From JACDHG01 sp963815295 (lineage in GTDB: Bacteria > Actinomycetota > Actinomycetes > Propionibacteriales > Nocardioidaceae): a stretch of 64,000 bases of DNA. The stretch is from NCBI GenBank assembly GCA_963815295.1, contig CAWFFZ010000001.1, positions 1 to 64,000 of the forward strand, in the 5' to 3' direction. The position numbers were made by a program, and so were the translations under genes. Position 1 is the first letter of the stretch; each line of letters begins with the position of its first letter. This document shows, one piece after another, positions 1 through 8,946 of this stretch. The notes under the pieces were generated by a model. That model was given only the letters and a program-made list of their open reading frames with translations. It searched no databases and was not told the origin of the DNA.

Positions 1-187
1 GCGGGAGGGTGGTCCTGCTCGATCACCGGAGGAAGGACCCTGGCTCGTTGCGTTCACGGCCGCGGTTTCGCTCGTGGTGAAAACCGCAGCAACGCCGGAA
101 GTTGCGCTGCTGATTGCGTCGCCCTGGCGACCGCCGGTTTCGCTGTGGGCTATGCACCGGCGGTCGAGCTTGATGCTTCTATTGGTG

Positions 188-1237
188 TCAAGTGGTGGGG
201 GTCGTGTTGATGCGTTGGATGATGGTGGCGAGGGTGGGATGTAGTTGGCGACGATGTAGCGCTTGAGGCAGCGGGTGGCTTCGTTTCGGGTTTTGCCTTG
301 GGTTTTTCGTCGTTGGAGGTAGGCGCGGGTGGCGGGGTCGTGGTGGGCGCGCAGGAATGCGATCCGCCAGATGGCTTTGTTGCCTTGGCGGTCGCCGGCG
401 CGGTTGAGCCGGAAGCGTTGGGTGTTGCCGGAGGAGGCGGGGATGGGGGCGATGCCGAGCAGGTGTGCGAGGGAGGCCTCGCCGCGGGCGAGACGGTCGG
501 GGTTGGCGCCGGCGACGAGGAGGAGTTCGGTGGCGACTTGGGGGCCGATGTAGTCGATGGCGAGTAGTTCCGGTGCGATCTGGCGCAGGATCGTGGTGAT
601 GGCGCGGTCGGCGTCGTCGATCTCTGTGGTGAGGTCCAGGCAGCGGCGGCCGAGGCGGCGTAGCCCGGTCTTGACCGCTGCGGTGCTGGGGTCGTTGGTG
701 GTGATGGGGCGCAGCCGGGCCAGCCGCCGGTGCCGGGTCTTGCCGGACAGGCCACGCAGCGTGTCGCGCAACTCGATGGGTGCGGTGACGAGCAGGTGAT
801 GGATCTGCTGGTCGGCCTGGGTGCGTGCCTTCATCGCCGATTCGCGGGTGATCTTGTGCACGCGTAGCTCCTCGATCGGCCCGGTGCGCGGTTTGTTGGG
901 TGGTCGCGCGGCCGGTGCGGACCGCGTCGGCGGCGGCAACCGCGTCGATCGGGTCGGACTTGCCGCGGCTGCGCCGTAGCCGCCGGTCGGGTCGATCCAC
1001 CTCGACCACCGCCAGCTCGGCGGCCGCCAGTACGCCGGTGACCTGGGCACCGTAGGAGCCGGTGCCCTCGATCCCGACCTTGACCAGCCCCCGGCTGGTG
1101 ACAAAGTCGACCAGGTCGCGGTAGCCGGCGGCGTCGGTGCCGAACGTCGCCTGGCTCAGCAGCCGTCCGTCGGTGTCGGTCAACGCGACCTGATGGAACT
1201 CGCCATGGGTGTCGATCCCGGCATAGCAATCAGTCAT
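188..1237 (-). pseudogene. IS110-family transposase, frameshifted
   Basis: The DEDD-type recombinase of an IS110 element, which cuts and joins DNA guided by a bridge RNA. Residues 1-110 from the ATG at 1237 read as the RuvC-like domain: YAGIDTH near the start, GIEGTGSYG near residue 56 and SDPIDAVAAADAV near residue 95. Near base 900 the match leaves this frame. The continuation (TGPIEELRVHKITRES, then IDYIGPQVATELL and the C-terminal Tnp_IS116 segment SSGNTQRFRLNRAGD...GNKAIWRIAF) is in another minus-strand frame down to about base 240. The last residues again fit the first frame, ending at 188. One inserted base at 898-902 explains the first shift. The gene is probably inactive unless the indel is a sequencing error. 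Confidence 0.82.
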
Positions 1238-1339
1238 GATGGGAACAGTCCTCTCGTAACAGAGAGGCCGACCACCCGATGACGTCGCCGGTGGACACGA
1301 CAGTGATCAGACACCGCGTCAGGCTTCTATGAAGTCACA

Positions 1340-1525
1340 CCGGCACCGTCGAACCCGGGCGGTCAACCAGATGGATGGTGCCGGGCGAGCAGACAGATCA
1401 AGCTCAAGACAGCCCCACAAGGGGCGTCGGTCGAGATCAGAGTCACAACCGCCCGGCACCATCACAGCATCACTGTCGAGACCCGGTGTGACCTCGACAC
1501 ACACTCGATCAGGGCGGAGGTCAAT
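1340..1525 (-). ncRNA. Candidate IS110 bridge RNA
   Basis: Non-coding sequence just upstream of the transposase start, where IS110-group elements encode the bridge RNA. A perfect 14-bp inverted repeat (GATGGTGCCGGGCG at 1374-1387 against 1450-1463) encloses a nested hairpin GCCCC-ACAA-GGGGC (1412-1425). A further GACCTC/GAGGTC pair joins 1490-1495 and 1517-1522. The multi-hairpin layout with internal loops matches the known architecture of bridge RNAs. The strand is inferred from the transposase direction, and the boundaries are approximate. Confidence 0.42.
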
Positions 1526-1726
1526 CCGGAAGGGAGGGGGCGGTGGGACTCGCAGCGCCGTCAAGGAGCAAAGCGACAGGCGCAAGAGCCCGCCGACCAC
1601 TCCCCACCAGCCCAACCAGACGTGACACGATCGACCACCGAAAACGAATCAAAAGTCTCGAGAACCGTTGTGTACAAGGGAATCTGAGCCTCAGAACTGT
1701 CGGTGGTCACCGATAGATTCACTCCC

Positions 1727-3165
1727 ATGCACGACACGCACACCACCACCGCCGACGCCACCGCCGCTGACGTCGACACCCTCGACGCCAACCAAACCCT
1801 CACCCGCGCCGAAGAAACCCGCCGCCGCTCAGAGGCCGCCGACGTCGAGATGCTGCAGATCGCCGCCCACTGGGCCGACGTCCACGGCACCCTCCAAGGA
1901 ACAGGCTTGGTGTTGCCCGGTTCCGAACGGCTCCTCCAGGTCGGAGGCGACGGAACCCCGCAGGTGGCCGAGTTCGCCTGCGCCGAGTTCGGTGCCGTCC
2001 TCGCCCTGTCCACCTACGCCGGGGAACTCTTGATCGGCGACGCCCTCGACCTGCGCCACCGCCTCCCCCTGCTCTGGGCGAGGATTCAGGCCGGTGAGGT
2101 GAAGCCGTGGATCGGGCGCAAAACCGCCCAGGCGACCCGCAGCCACGACACCGCCGCCGCCGCTGCGGTCGACGCGAAAGTCTCGCGGTGGGGCGACCGG
2201 CTCACCTGGAGGCGGCTGGAGACGATGATCGACGCCACCCTCACGGCCGCGGATCCGGAGCGTGCTCAGGCGGAGGCCGAGGCCAGACAAACCGAGCATG
2301 GGGTGTGGGTGAAACCGTCGACGACCATGAGACCGGGACCGCGTTCATCCGCGCCGACGCCGTCGACCTGAAATTCTTCGACGCCACCCTCGACCGCATC
2401 GCCGACAGCATCGCCATACTGGGCGACACCCGCACCAAGAACCTCCGTCGGGCCAAAGCGGTCGGGATCCTCGCCAGCCCCCAACAAGCCCTGGACCTGT
2501 ACGCCACCACCGCCGACCAGGTGCGGAACCGCGGCGACGCCGACCTACCCGCCGATGTGCCCTCCAGTATCGGACTCGACGACGCCGACACCCACGGCGC
2601 CCACGACCCCGGCGGGAACCCGGCGGCGTTTGTGCGCGGAGTGACCATCAAGGTCGACCCCCGACCCAAAGCCGTGTTGTACGTCCACCTGACCAAGGAA
2701 TCCCTCGATACCGGTGAGGGTGCGGCGCGGGTGGAAGGGATCGGACCCGTCACCCTCGACCAAGCCAAACAATGGCTCGGCAACTGCACCATCACCCTCA
2801 AACCGGTTATTGATGTCGCCGGCATCGCACCCGTCGACGCCTACGAAATCCCCGACCACATCCGCGAAGCCGTCCACCTCATCACTCCCACCGACGTGTT
2901 CCCCTACGCCAGCAACCTCAGCCGCGAGATGGACCTCGACCACACCATCCCGTACCTCGACCCCGATGACGGCGGACCACCAGGGCAAACCGGGATCGGG
3001 AAACTCGGACCCCTAACCCGACACCACCACCGGATTAAGACCCACAGCCGATGGCAAGTGAAACAACCCTTCCCCGGCATCTACCTATGGCGATCACCCC
3101 ACGGCAGATACTGGCTCGTCGACCACACCGGCACCCGCCGCCTCAACCCAGACAACGCCGCATGA
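1727..3165 (+). pseudogene. DUF222/13E12-family HNH endonuclease, frameshifted
   Basis: Actinobacterial 13E12 repeat protein: an N-terminal DUF222 helical domain and a C-terminal HNH nuclease motif. The family is common next to mobile DNA and its biological role is not established. The N-terminal part runs from the ATG at 1727 (MHDTHTTT) to about base 2310. The remainder, from DETGTAFIRADAVDLKFFDA-like sequence to the stop at 3165, is in another frame, so a single frameshift lies near 2305-2325. The HNH core is visible as LDHTIPY, then GPLTRHHHRIKTHSRW, near the C-terminus. Joined, the two parts give about 480 residues, normal for the family. A GTG at 1703 is an alternative start in the same frame. 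Confidence 0.85.
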
Positions 3166-3191
3166 ACGTCTGCGTTTGATCAGTCGAGCCG

Positions 3192-4667
3192 TCAGACCAT
3201 GCCCGGCTCGGTCGGCACGTCTTCCTTCTTGGCGTTGATGAAGAAGATCACGGTCAGCAGCGCCAGGAAGAACATCACTGCACCCCAGAAGAACGAGACG
3301 TGGAATCCCCGGACCAGGGCCAGCTGTGTCACGCTCGCGGTGTCGGCGGGGTCGGTCAGGTTCTCGGCCATGTAGTCCGTCACCGCCGCGGCGTACAACG
3401 TGTTGAGCAGGGCCAGCCCGAGCGAGCCGCCAACCTGCTGAGCAGTGTTGAGCACGGCACTGGCCACCCCAGCGTCGTGGTGACCGACGCCGACGAGCGC
3501 CGTGCTGGCCGCGGGGATGAAGACGCCCGCCAGACCTATGCTCATGATGAGCATTGCCGGCAGCACATGCGACCAGTACGCCGTGTCCGGCGTGATCAGC
3601 AGGAGCAGGAGCATGCCGATAACGGACATCACCATGCCCGGGACCATAAGCGCCTTCGGCCCAACCTTCGGAAGCAGCTGAGCCACTAGCCCGGCCGTGG
3701 CGATGATGCCGAGGCTGAACGGCAGGAACGCGAAGCCGGCCTTCAGCGGACTGTAGTGCAACGTGATCTGGAAGTAGTAGGTGAGGAACAGGAACATCGC
3801 GAACAGGCCGGCACCGACCAGCAGGAACACCAGGTAGGACCCGCCGCGGTTTCGTTCGAGGACGATCCAGAGTGGGAGGAGCGGGTTCTTGGCGCGCATC
3901 TCCCACAAGACGAACGCGACGAGCAGCACCGCAGCAGCAACGAGGAAGAACACCGTCGAGTTCGCGGTCCAGCCTTGCACCTCGGTGCTCTGGCCGGGAT
4001 CCTTGAGCTTCGCGGCCTCGGTGAAGCCGTAGACAAGGGAGACTAGGCCGAGCGTCGCTAGGACGGCTCCCGGGATGTCGTACCGGGTGTCACCGTGGGC
4101 CTTACTCTCGTGCACGACCGGGAGCGCGGCCAGGGCCGTGCCGAGGGCGATAGGCACGTTGACGCCGAGGCACCAGCGCCACGAGAAGTATTCGGTCAGC
4201 ACTCCGCCAACGATCAGCCCGATTGCCGCGCCACCGCCACTCACTGCGCCGAAGACTCCGAAGGCCTTAGCCCGTTCCTTGGGAAGGGTGAACATGACGG
4301 TGATCAGGGACAGGGAGGCAGGTGCCATAAGCGCGGCGAACGCGCCCTGGAGACCTCGAGCGGCATATAACTGACCGGCCGTCGAGGCGATGCCGCCGAT
4401 CGCCGAAGCGCCGGCGAAGCCGATGAGTCCGACAATGAACGTGCGCTTGCGACCCATGTAGTCGGCGATCCGCCCACCGAGCAACAGCAGGCCACCGAAG
4501 GCGAGCGTGTACGCCGTGACGACCCAGTGCCGATTGGCGGCGCTGATCCCGAGGTCCTCCTGTGCGGAGGGCAGCGCGATGTTCACGATCGACGCGTCGA
4601 GGATGATCATCAGCTGGGCGACGGCGATGATGCCGAGCGCAAGCCAGCGCTTTGGGGTCGAGCTCAC
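3192..4667 (-). CDS. MFS drug exporter, DHA2 (EmrB/QacA) family
   Basis: Fourteen-helix proton-driven multidrug exporter in the plasma membrane. The protein opens with RWLALGIIAVAQLMIILD, followed by ASIVNIALPSAQ (the DHA2 helix-1 motif D1). Loop 2-3 has GGRIADYMGRKR and helix 5 carries the GPxxGG-like stretch GGGAAIGLIVGG. The 491-residue length is normal. The start is uncertain: the GTG at 4667 has no good ribosome binding site. A GTG at 4725 has an excellent one (AGGAGA, 6-bp spacing) and encodes an acidic leader (MKDEDRPTGEAVEEAPSS), but it is one frame away. A single inserted base near 4645-4665 would join that leader to the exporter, as in many homologues. A palindrome at 4745-4765 upstream suggests repressor control. 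The stop is 26 bases from the converging 13E12 gene. Confidence 0.87.
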   Translation of the reverse strand: MSSTPKRWLALGIIAVAQLMIILDASIVNIALPSAQEDLGISAANRHWVVTAYTLAFGGLLLLGGRIADYMGRKRTFIVGLIGFAGASAIGGIASTAGQLYAARGLQGAFAALMAPASLSLITVMFTLPKERAKAFGVFGAVSGGGAAIGLIVGGVLTEYFSWRWCLGVNVPIALGTALAALPVVHESKAHGDTRYDIPGAVLATLGLVSLVYGFTEAAKLKDPGQSTEVQGWTANSTVFFLVAAAVLLVAFVLWEMRAKNPLLPLWIVLERNRGGSYLVFLLVGAGLFAMFLFLTYYFQITLHYSPLKAGFAFLPFSLGIIATAGLVAQLLPKVGPKALMVPGMVMSVIGMLLLLLITPDTAYWSHVLPAMLIMSIGLAGVFIPAASTALVGVGHHDAGVASAVLNTAQQVGGSLGLALLNTLYAAAVTDYMAENLTDPADTASVTQLALVRGFHVSFFWGAVMFFLALLTVIFFINAKKEDVPTEPGMV

Positions 4668-4744
4668 CTGTCGAGGAAGGAGCTTCCTCGACAGCCTCTC
4701 CAGTAGGCCGGTCCTCGTCCTTCACGGTCTCTCCTGAGCGTCTG

Positions 4745-4765
4745 TGGACCGAATGTATCGGTCCA
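4745..4765. promoter_or_regulatory. TetR-style palindromic operator before the exporter
   Basis: Perfect 8-bp arms TGGACCGA and TCGGTCCA separated by 5 bases, 20 bases upstream of the ribosome-bound GTG at 4725. The size and symmetry are typical of operators for TetR-family repressors that control drug exporters. No TetR gene lies in the flanking sequence, so the regulator would be encoded elsewhere. Confidence 0.5.
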
Positions 4766-4956
4766 GCAACGGCACGAGGGTGACCTCGGCGCCATCAAGA
4801 CTTCGGAGCCCTCAGCTGTGACCGCTGGACTCCGAAGCTCTCGTGGTGGCAAGGAGCCCTCTCATCCTGAAACTCGACAAGACGCTAGACCACGCGGCCA
4901 TTCCCGATCCACCGGATTTTGTTGCCAACGGTTGCCCCATACTTGGTCAGGCGGCG

Positions 4957-5029
4957 GGGCCTCTAGCTCAATTGGCAGAGCAGCGGACTTTTAATCCGCG
5001 GGTTGTGGGTTCGAGTCCCACGGGGCCCA
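4957..5029 (+). tRNA. tRNA-Lys (anticodon TTT)
   Basis: The cloverleaf can be folded by eye. The acceptor GGGCCTC (4957-4963) pairs with GGGGCCC (5022-5028) with one G-T pair, and A5029 is the discriminator. The D arm is GCTC...GAGC, the anticodon arm is GCGGA-CTTTTAA-TCCGC with anticodon TTT, and the T arm is GTGGG-TTCGAGT-CCCAC. CCA is not encoded. The gene is the integration target of the island to its right; its 3' half recurs at 13724. Confidence 0.97.
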
Positions 5030-5862
5030 CTCAATCGACCTGGCGTTTCGTCGTCTTGCGTGTCGGGCGATGGCTGCTCTGGGAGCGATGTGGTCACGGA
5101 GTGGTCACGCGGCTTCCTTGGGATCAAGGCGTCTGCTGCCTCTGCAGCCTGGATGCCCATGCCCTCAAGGAGATGCACGTAGGTGTCTGCGGTGAAACTG
5201 TTGGAGGAGTGCCCGAGTAACTTCGAGACGATCGACATATCCGCACCTGCAGCCAGGAGCAGCGAGGCTCTGCCGTGCCGCAGGTCGTGGAGCCTGATGG
5301 GCCGAAGGCCAGCCCTCTTGACGAGACGGCTGAAGGTCTTGCTCACTTGCTCCGTAGAGAGGGGATTCCCGTTCTCTCTAGCAAAGACCAGCCCGTGGTT
5401 GGCGTAGGCGTCTCCCCAGGCCACCCGCTCGGCGTCTTGAGGTAGCCGTTGCTCGAGCAGAATGCCGACCACCTGGGCGCTGAGATCGACCCGTCTCGCC
5501 TCGCCGCTCGCAGCCTTCGGTGGCCCTATGTCCACTCCTCGGTGTTCGCCGCCGCACAGCGTGCATTGCATCTCCTGGCCATCTCTCTGCAGCAACTGCT
5601 GGCGTATGACGAGGCGAGACCTGGCGAGGCCAACGTCCTCCCATCGAAGCCCGCACGCCTCGCCTCGGCGCGGGCCCGTGTGGGCCATAACTTGGTACAG
5701 CGGGCCGAGCCGCACTCCGGCAGTCTGATCGAGGAACGCGCCCAGCTCTGCTGGCTCCCACGGTCTGACCTTCGCGCGAGTGGCTGGTAGCACACGGGCG
5801 TCGGCGGCTGCATTGTGCTGAACAAGGCCATCGCGCTGTGCGTCACGCAGGGCAGAGCGCAA
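4963..5862 (-). pseudogene. Tyrosine-recombinase integrase, N-terminally truncated
   Basis: Site-specific recombinase of the tRNA-Lys island. The catalytic domain is present: HTGPRRGEACGLRW (first Arg), HDLRHGRASLLL (HxLRH), LLGHSS and the Tyr in TADTYVHLLEGM. The reading frame begins only at the last helix of the core-binding domain (LRSALRDAQRDGLVQHN), with an in-frame TGA near 5890. About 100-150 residues of arm-binding and core-binding domain are missing, and the next gene at 6089 leaves no room for them. The C-terminal GPRGTRTHNPRIKS and what follows is just antisense translation of the tRNA, so the original stop was probably lost or the gene naturally runs into attL. The island is likely immobile unless helped in trans. 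Confidence 0.85.
4985..5030. repeat. attL: tRNA-Lys 3' half, 46-bp direct repeat
   Basis: Bases 4985-5030 are identical to 13724-13769 and cover the anticodon stem, anticodon, T arm and acceptor 3' strand of tRNA-Lys. Identity stops immediately on both sides. This is the standard footprint of integrase-mediated insertion into a tRNA gene; the copy here completes the functional tRNA. Confidence 0.88.
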
Positions 5863-6088
5863 GAAGGCCGACTCGCTCGCGAAGACGATGAGTCAGGCAA
5901 CACAAGAGAGGCAACCGGTGCAGAGGCAGCGACGGCTTAGACAGGCGGAAACAACATCCTGTGCAGCGTGAGCTTCGCGATGCAGCGCTTCGTAAATCGT
6001 TGTCGTGGTTGATCCGATCAAGCTAGTCTCGACAAAGGGGATGCCGCTGGATCACCAGCCGGCGTCAGACACGATAAAGGGGCCGACG

Positions 6089-6589
6089 ATGGGGTTGCGC
6101 CGACGGGGTCTTGACGGCCCCAAGTTCCAGATGCGCGAGAAGCTCATGGCGATCGGGGACGACTTCTGGATCGAGGACGACGACGGGAACAAGGTTTTCA
6201 AGGTCAACGGCAAGGCGGCTCGGATGCGCGACACCTTCATCCTCGAGGACGCGAGCGGCAACGAGGTGTCGAAGATCCAGGAGAAGAAGCTCAGCGTCCG
6301 CGACAAGATGACGATCGAGCGCGGCAGCAGCAAGGCGACGGTGCATAAGCGCCTCCTGGGCATACGCGACCATTACGTAATCGAGGTCGACGGTGGTGAG
6401 GACCTGAAGGCCCATGGCAACATCGTCGACCACGAATATGAGATCGAACGAGACGGCGACACCGTGGCGACGGTGTCGAAGAAGTGGTTCCGGGTCCGCG
6501 ACTCCTACGGGGTTCAGATGGCCGAGGGCCAAGATGTCGCGCTCATCCTGGCGATCACCGTGTGCGTCGACGCGATGGCACACGGCTGA
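6089..6589 (+). CDS. LURP-one-related (LOR/DUF567) protein
   Basis: Small beta-barrel protein of the LURP1/tubby-like C-terminal fold. The family occurs in plants and actinobacteria and its molecular role in bacteria is unknown; membrane-lipid association has been proposed. Repeated short strands are visible in the pattern FWIEDDDGNKVFKVNGK, FILEDASGNEV and YVIEVDGGEDLKAHG, each a 'x-I-x-D-x-x-G-x' hairpin as in family members. The ATG at 6089 is preferred because AAGGGG lies 7 bases upstream and homologues begin shortly before the QMREKL segment; an upstream GTG at 6005 is possible. It is the first intact gene of the island after the integrase remnant. 166 residues, no signal peptide or membrane segment. 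Confidence 0.82.
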   Translation: MGLRRRGLDGPKFQMREKLMAIGDDFWIEDDDGNKVFKVNGKAARMRDTFILEDASGNEVSKIQEKKLSVRDKMTIERGSSKATVHKRLLGIRDHYVIEVDGGEDLKAHGNIVDHEYEIERDGDTVATVSKKWFRVRDSYGVQMAEGQDVALILAITVCVDAMAHG

Positions 6590-6656
6590 GAAAGCAACGA
6601 GCGTGGAACTGGGGCTCGCCCTCCAGCTGCCGTCGTAAGGGCGAAACCGCTAGATG

Positions 6657-6836
6657 TCATGCGGGCGCCGCGTGCGTCACCGCCGCCTTGACGAAGCGAG
6701 GGAACTCAGCCACCGTCACTGGATGCTCGTCCATCCAGAAACCTCGACACGGGCGGCGAGAACGGGCCGCTCCTCGGGTAAAAGTCCTCCGACCCCAGCA
6801 GGAACTCACCGCCGGGGATCCACACCTGCACGACCA
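6657..6836 (-). pseudogene. Formylglycine-generating enzyme, N-terminal remnant
   Basis: Minus-strand translation gives QVWIPGGEFLLGSEDFYP, then after a frame change PEERPV, then after another FWMDEHPVTVAEFPRFVK. These align in order with VWIPGGTFSMGSDEHYPEEAP and FWMDEHAVTNAEFSRFVK of the intact enzyme at 14996. Only the first 60 or so residues survive, across at least two frameshifts, ending at a TGA at 6657. It is clearly dead, and its counterpart C-terminal piece is at 9454. Confidence 0.75.
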
Positions 6837-6927
6837 GACCCTGGGGCTGATCGACCAGGGCTACCATTGCAACAGTGCCCCCAGAGGTCACTAACCCTGA
6901 GCGTAGGGAGCTCGAAGGACGCGAAGG

Positions 6928-8304
6928 CTAGGCCATGGCCTCGGAGGTTGGTGCCGGCACGGCATCGGGCTTGCCCGCGGCCGGGACCGGGAGGATCACG
7001 GTCACCAGGAAGGCCACCGCGACCGCCACCACCACCTCCGGCGTTGTTGAGACCCCGTCAGCGCCGAGGAGCAGGGTCGCCAGCAGGGTCGAGGTCAGCG
7101 GCAGCCGCAGCATCGCCGTGCACATGGCTCCGATCCCGATCCCGAGCGCCGGCGCCATGGCCATCCCGGGCAGGCCGGAGACCGCGATTCCGAGCACAGC
7201 GCCTATGAATATCGCGGGAAACACCGGGCCGCCGCGGAACGCGCTCAGGGACAGGCCGTAGACCAGCGTCTTGCACGCAGCGAGCAGCAGGAGGACGCCG
7301 ACCGAGTAGTCCGCAGCGTGCGCGACCACGGCGGGAAGGTCGTCCTGGCCGGAGAAGAGAACCTGGGTGAAGCTGTGGCCCGAGACCAGCTGGTAGACCA
7401 TTGCGGTCAGGCCGATACCTAGACCCAGGAACGCCGTCACCAGCACCCGGCTTCGGTGTACGACGGGGCGTAGCGACAGGCCGATCCACCGGATCACCCA
7501 GCCGAGGCAGGCGGCCGCGGCGCCCAGCGGAACTGCCCAGGCAAGCGTCGCAATCGTGGGAGCCACCTCGGGGGGTACAGAGGTGAGTGCCAGGGAGAAG
7601 TCACCGAGACCGGTCCATTTGTCGAGCCCGACGAACACGATCGCACCGACTCCGGCCGCGAGCAGGCCCGGAAGGGCGACCAGGCTCAGCGTGGCGCCGG
7701 CGATCCCGGCGGCCTCCATGATCAGGAACGCACCGAGCAGGGGGGAGCCCAGCAGCGTGCTGATCGCCGCGAAACTGCCGGCCGACGCCATGATCGTCAC
7801 GGCCATCGGGGGCGCGTCCTTCTTGAGCAGGTGCACGACCAGCGCCGCCAGGCCACCCCCGATAGCGATCAGCGGGGCCTCGGGACCCAAGACGGCGCCC
7901 AGCGCCAGCGTCGTGAACGAGGCGAGAACGATCGCCGGAAGCTCGCGGTCGACAGGCGGGCCACCACCCGCCACGAACCCGAAAGCGGGCGAGTGCCCGC
8001 CGTTGCCCGGCAGGTGGCGGATGGTCAGCCCCGTCAGCAGGCCGCACAGCACCAGGAACGGCACCGGCCACCAGGCCGGGGTGCCGCCGTCGAAGATGGC
8101 ATCGGGCAGGTCGTCGAACAGGTACTGCTGGACCTTCGTGACCAATGCGAGGAACCCGTAGGCGATCGCCGAGATCGGGATGCCGAGCAGGGTCGCGAGC
8201 ACCAGAGCCGAGAGGTACGCCCGCGACCGGATGACCGCAGCCGGATCAATCGCCGGTGGCGGGGGCCTCGGCGAGGAGGCGGCGGTGGAGTCGGACGTCG
8301 ACAT
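6928..8304 (-). CDS. ClC-family chloride channel/transporter-like membrane protein
   Basis: Polytopic inner-membrane protein of the ClC superfamily (anion channels or H+/anion exchangers), 458 residues. The three signature regions are recognisable but divergent. Where most ClCs have GSGIP there is GNGGHSP (residues 100-106). The gating-glutamate motif GREGP reads GPEAP (140-144, Glu142 kept). The helix-N motif is AFRGGPVFPAIFIGAVLG near residue 365. The first 20 residues are low-complexity and cytoplasmic. There is no CBS domain. The gene sits on the tRNA-Lys island with a small ORF ending 11 bases upstream of its start, so the two may be co-transcribed. The substrate cannot be deduced from these diverged motifs. 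Confidence 0.9.
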   Translation of the reverse strand: MSTSDSTAASSPRPPPPAIDPAAVIRSRAYLSALVLATLLGIPISAIAYGFLALVTKVQQYLFDDLPDAIFDGGTPAWWPVPFLVLCGLLTGLTIRHLPGNGGHSPAFGFVAGGGPPVDRELPAIVLASFTTLALGAVLGPEAPLIAIGGGLAALVVHLLKKDAPPMAVTIMASAGSFAAISTLLGSPLLGAFLIMEAAGIAGATLSLVALPGLLAAGVGAIVFVGLDKWTGLGDFSLALTSVPPEVAPTIATLAWAVPLGAAAACLGWVIRWIGLSLRPVVHRSRVLVTAFLGLGIGLTAMVYQLVSGHSFTQVLFSGQDDLPAVVAHAADYSVGVLLLLAACKTLVYGLSLSAFRGGPVFPAIFIGAVLGIAVSGLPGMAMAPALGIGIGAMCTAMLRLPLTSTLLATLLLGADGVSTTPEVVVAVAVAFLVTVILPVPAAGKPDAVPAPTSEAMA

Positions 8305-8314
8305 GGTGCGCCGC

Positions 8315-8611
8315 TCAGGCGTTCTCTACCGGGAGGCCGCGACGGTGGACCTCGTGGGCGCCGCGGTCTGAGCCCTTCAGGCCCATGCTGTCGAGGTCGT
8401 GACGCTGGTCGCGAGACGCGAGGCCGATCGACTGAAACATCTTGGGGGCCGACTTGGCGCCGGGGTTGCCCTCCTGCGAGACGACGACAACGACGTTCTC
8501 CCCGGAATGGTCGATGGACTCCACTTTCGCGCGCTGGAGCCCCTCCTCGTAGAGCTCTGCGCAGTGCTTGGGCAGTCTCTCGAAGACCACGTCGTACCGG
8601 GTCGGCGCCAT
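8315..8611 (-). CDS. Small hypothetical protein upstream of the ClC gene
   Basis: A 98-residue frame from the ATG at 8611 (MAPTRYDVVFERLPKHC) ending 11 bases before the ClC start. It has a plausible soluble composition (ENVVVVVSQEGNPGAKSAP, later HEVHRRGLPVENA), but no domain was recognised. Its closeness to the channel gene on the same strand hints at an operon. It could equally be the leftover of a larger gene, since the sequence upstream is remnant-rich. Confidence 0.38.
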   Translation of the reverse strand: MAPTRYDVVFERLPKHCAELYEEGLQRAKVESIDHSGENVVVVVSQEGNPGAKSAPKMFQSIGLASRDQRHDLDSMGLKGSDRGAHEVHRRGLPVENA

Positions 8612-8946
8612 CCAGTCAGCAGGTCGACACGGAGTACGTCGAACTGGCTCAGAGCCGCAGCCTTGTGGTTGTCGCGAGCCGGTGGCGCTTCGTGCTGTAC
8701 TGCTCCGTGCTGCCTGCGCGACGAGTCTCGTTGTCAGAACAGCGTGGCTACACAGTGTGAACGGAGCGAATCGGCTTCTTCGAAGGCATCGGCGACTCGC
8801 AAACCCTAAGCCACGATCTCTGTTCATCCGAGGCCCGAGTCGCTCCAGGCGACGGGTGCTGGACTTGCGTAGCGAACCTTCTTCGAAGAGATCGTGCTCG
8901 GGTGCGCTCCCTCGCGCAACCTGCCCCCCGTGCGCGGCTGCTGCTC

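Larger units (their letters stand above)
1..1640 (-). mobile_element. IS110-family insertion sequence (ends not resolved)
   Basis: The stretch holds an IS110-type transposase gene read on the minus strand and, upstream of its start, about 400 bases with no credible gene but clear paired structure. IS110 elements lack terminal inverted repeats and usually leave no target duplication, so the exact ends cannot be read from one copy. The left boundary may lie outside the window, because the frame carrying the conserved transposase C-terminus stays open to base 1. The right boundary must fall before the 13E12 gene at 1727. Confidence 0.6.

Noticed and set aside
175..1330. GCTTCTAT at 175-182 and 1323-1330 as direct-repeat ends of the IS110 element
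   Set aside because: An 8-bp match is expected by chance at this scale. Ends there would exclude the structured RNA segment and leave only about 90 bases of non-coding DNA, less than IS110 elements carry.
1319..1625. 98-residue frames on both strands upstream of the IS110 transposase
   Set aside because: No ribosome site or domain. Paired structure explains the region better.
4801..4837. 8-bp inverted repeat CTTCGGAG/CTCCGAAG before the exporter as a terminator
   Set aside because: Long 21-base loop, no gene ends just before it, and no T-run. Too weak to call.
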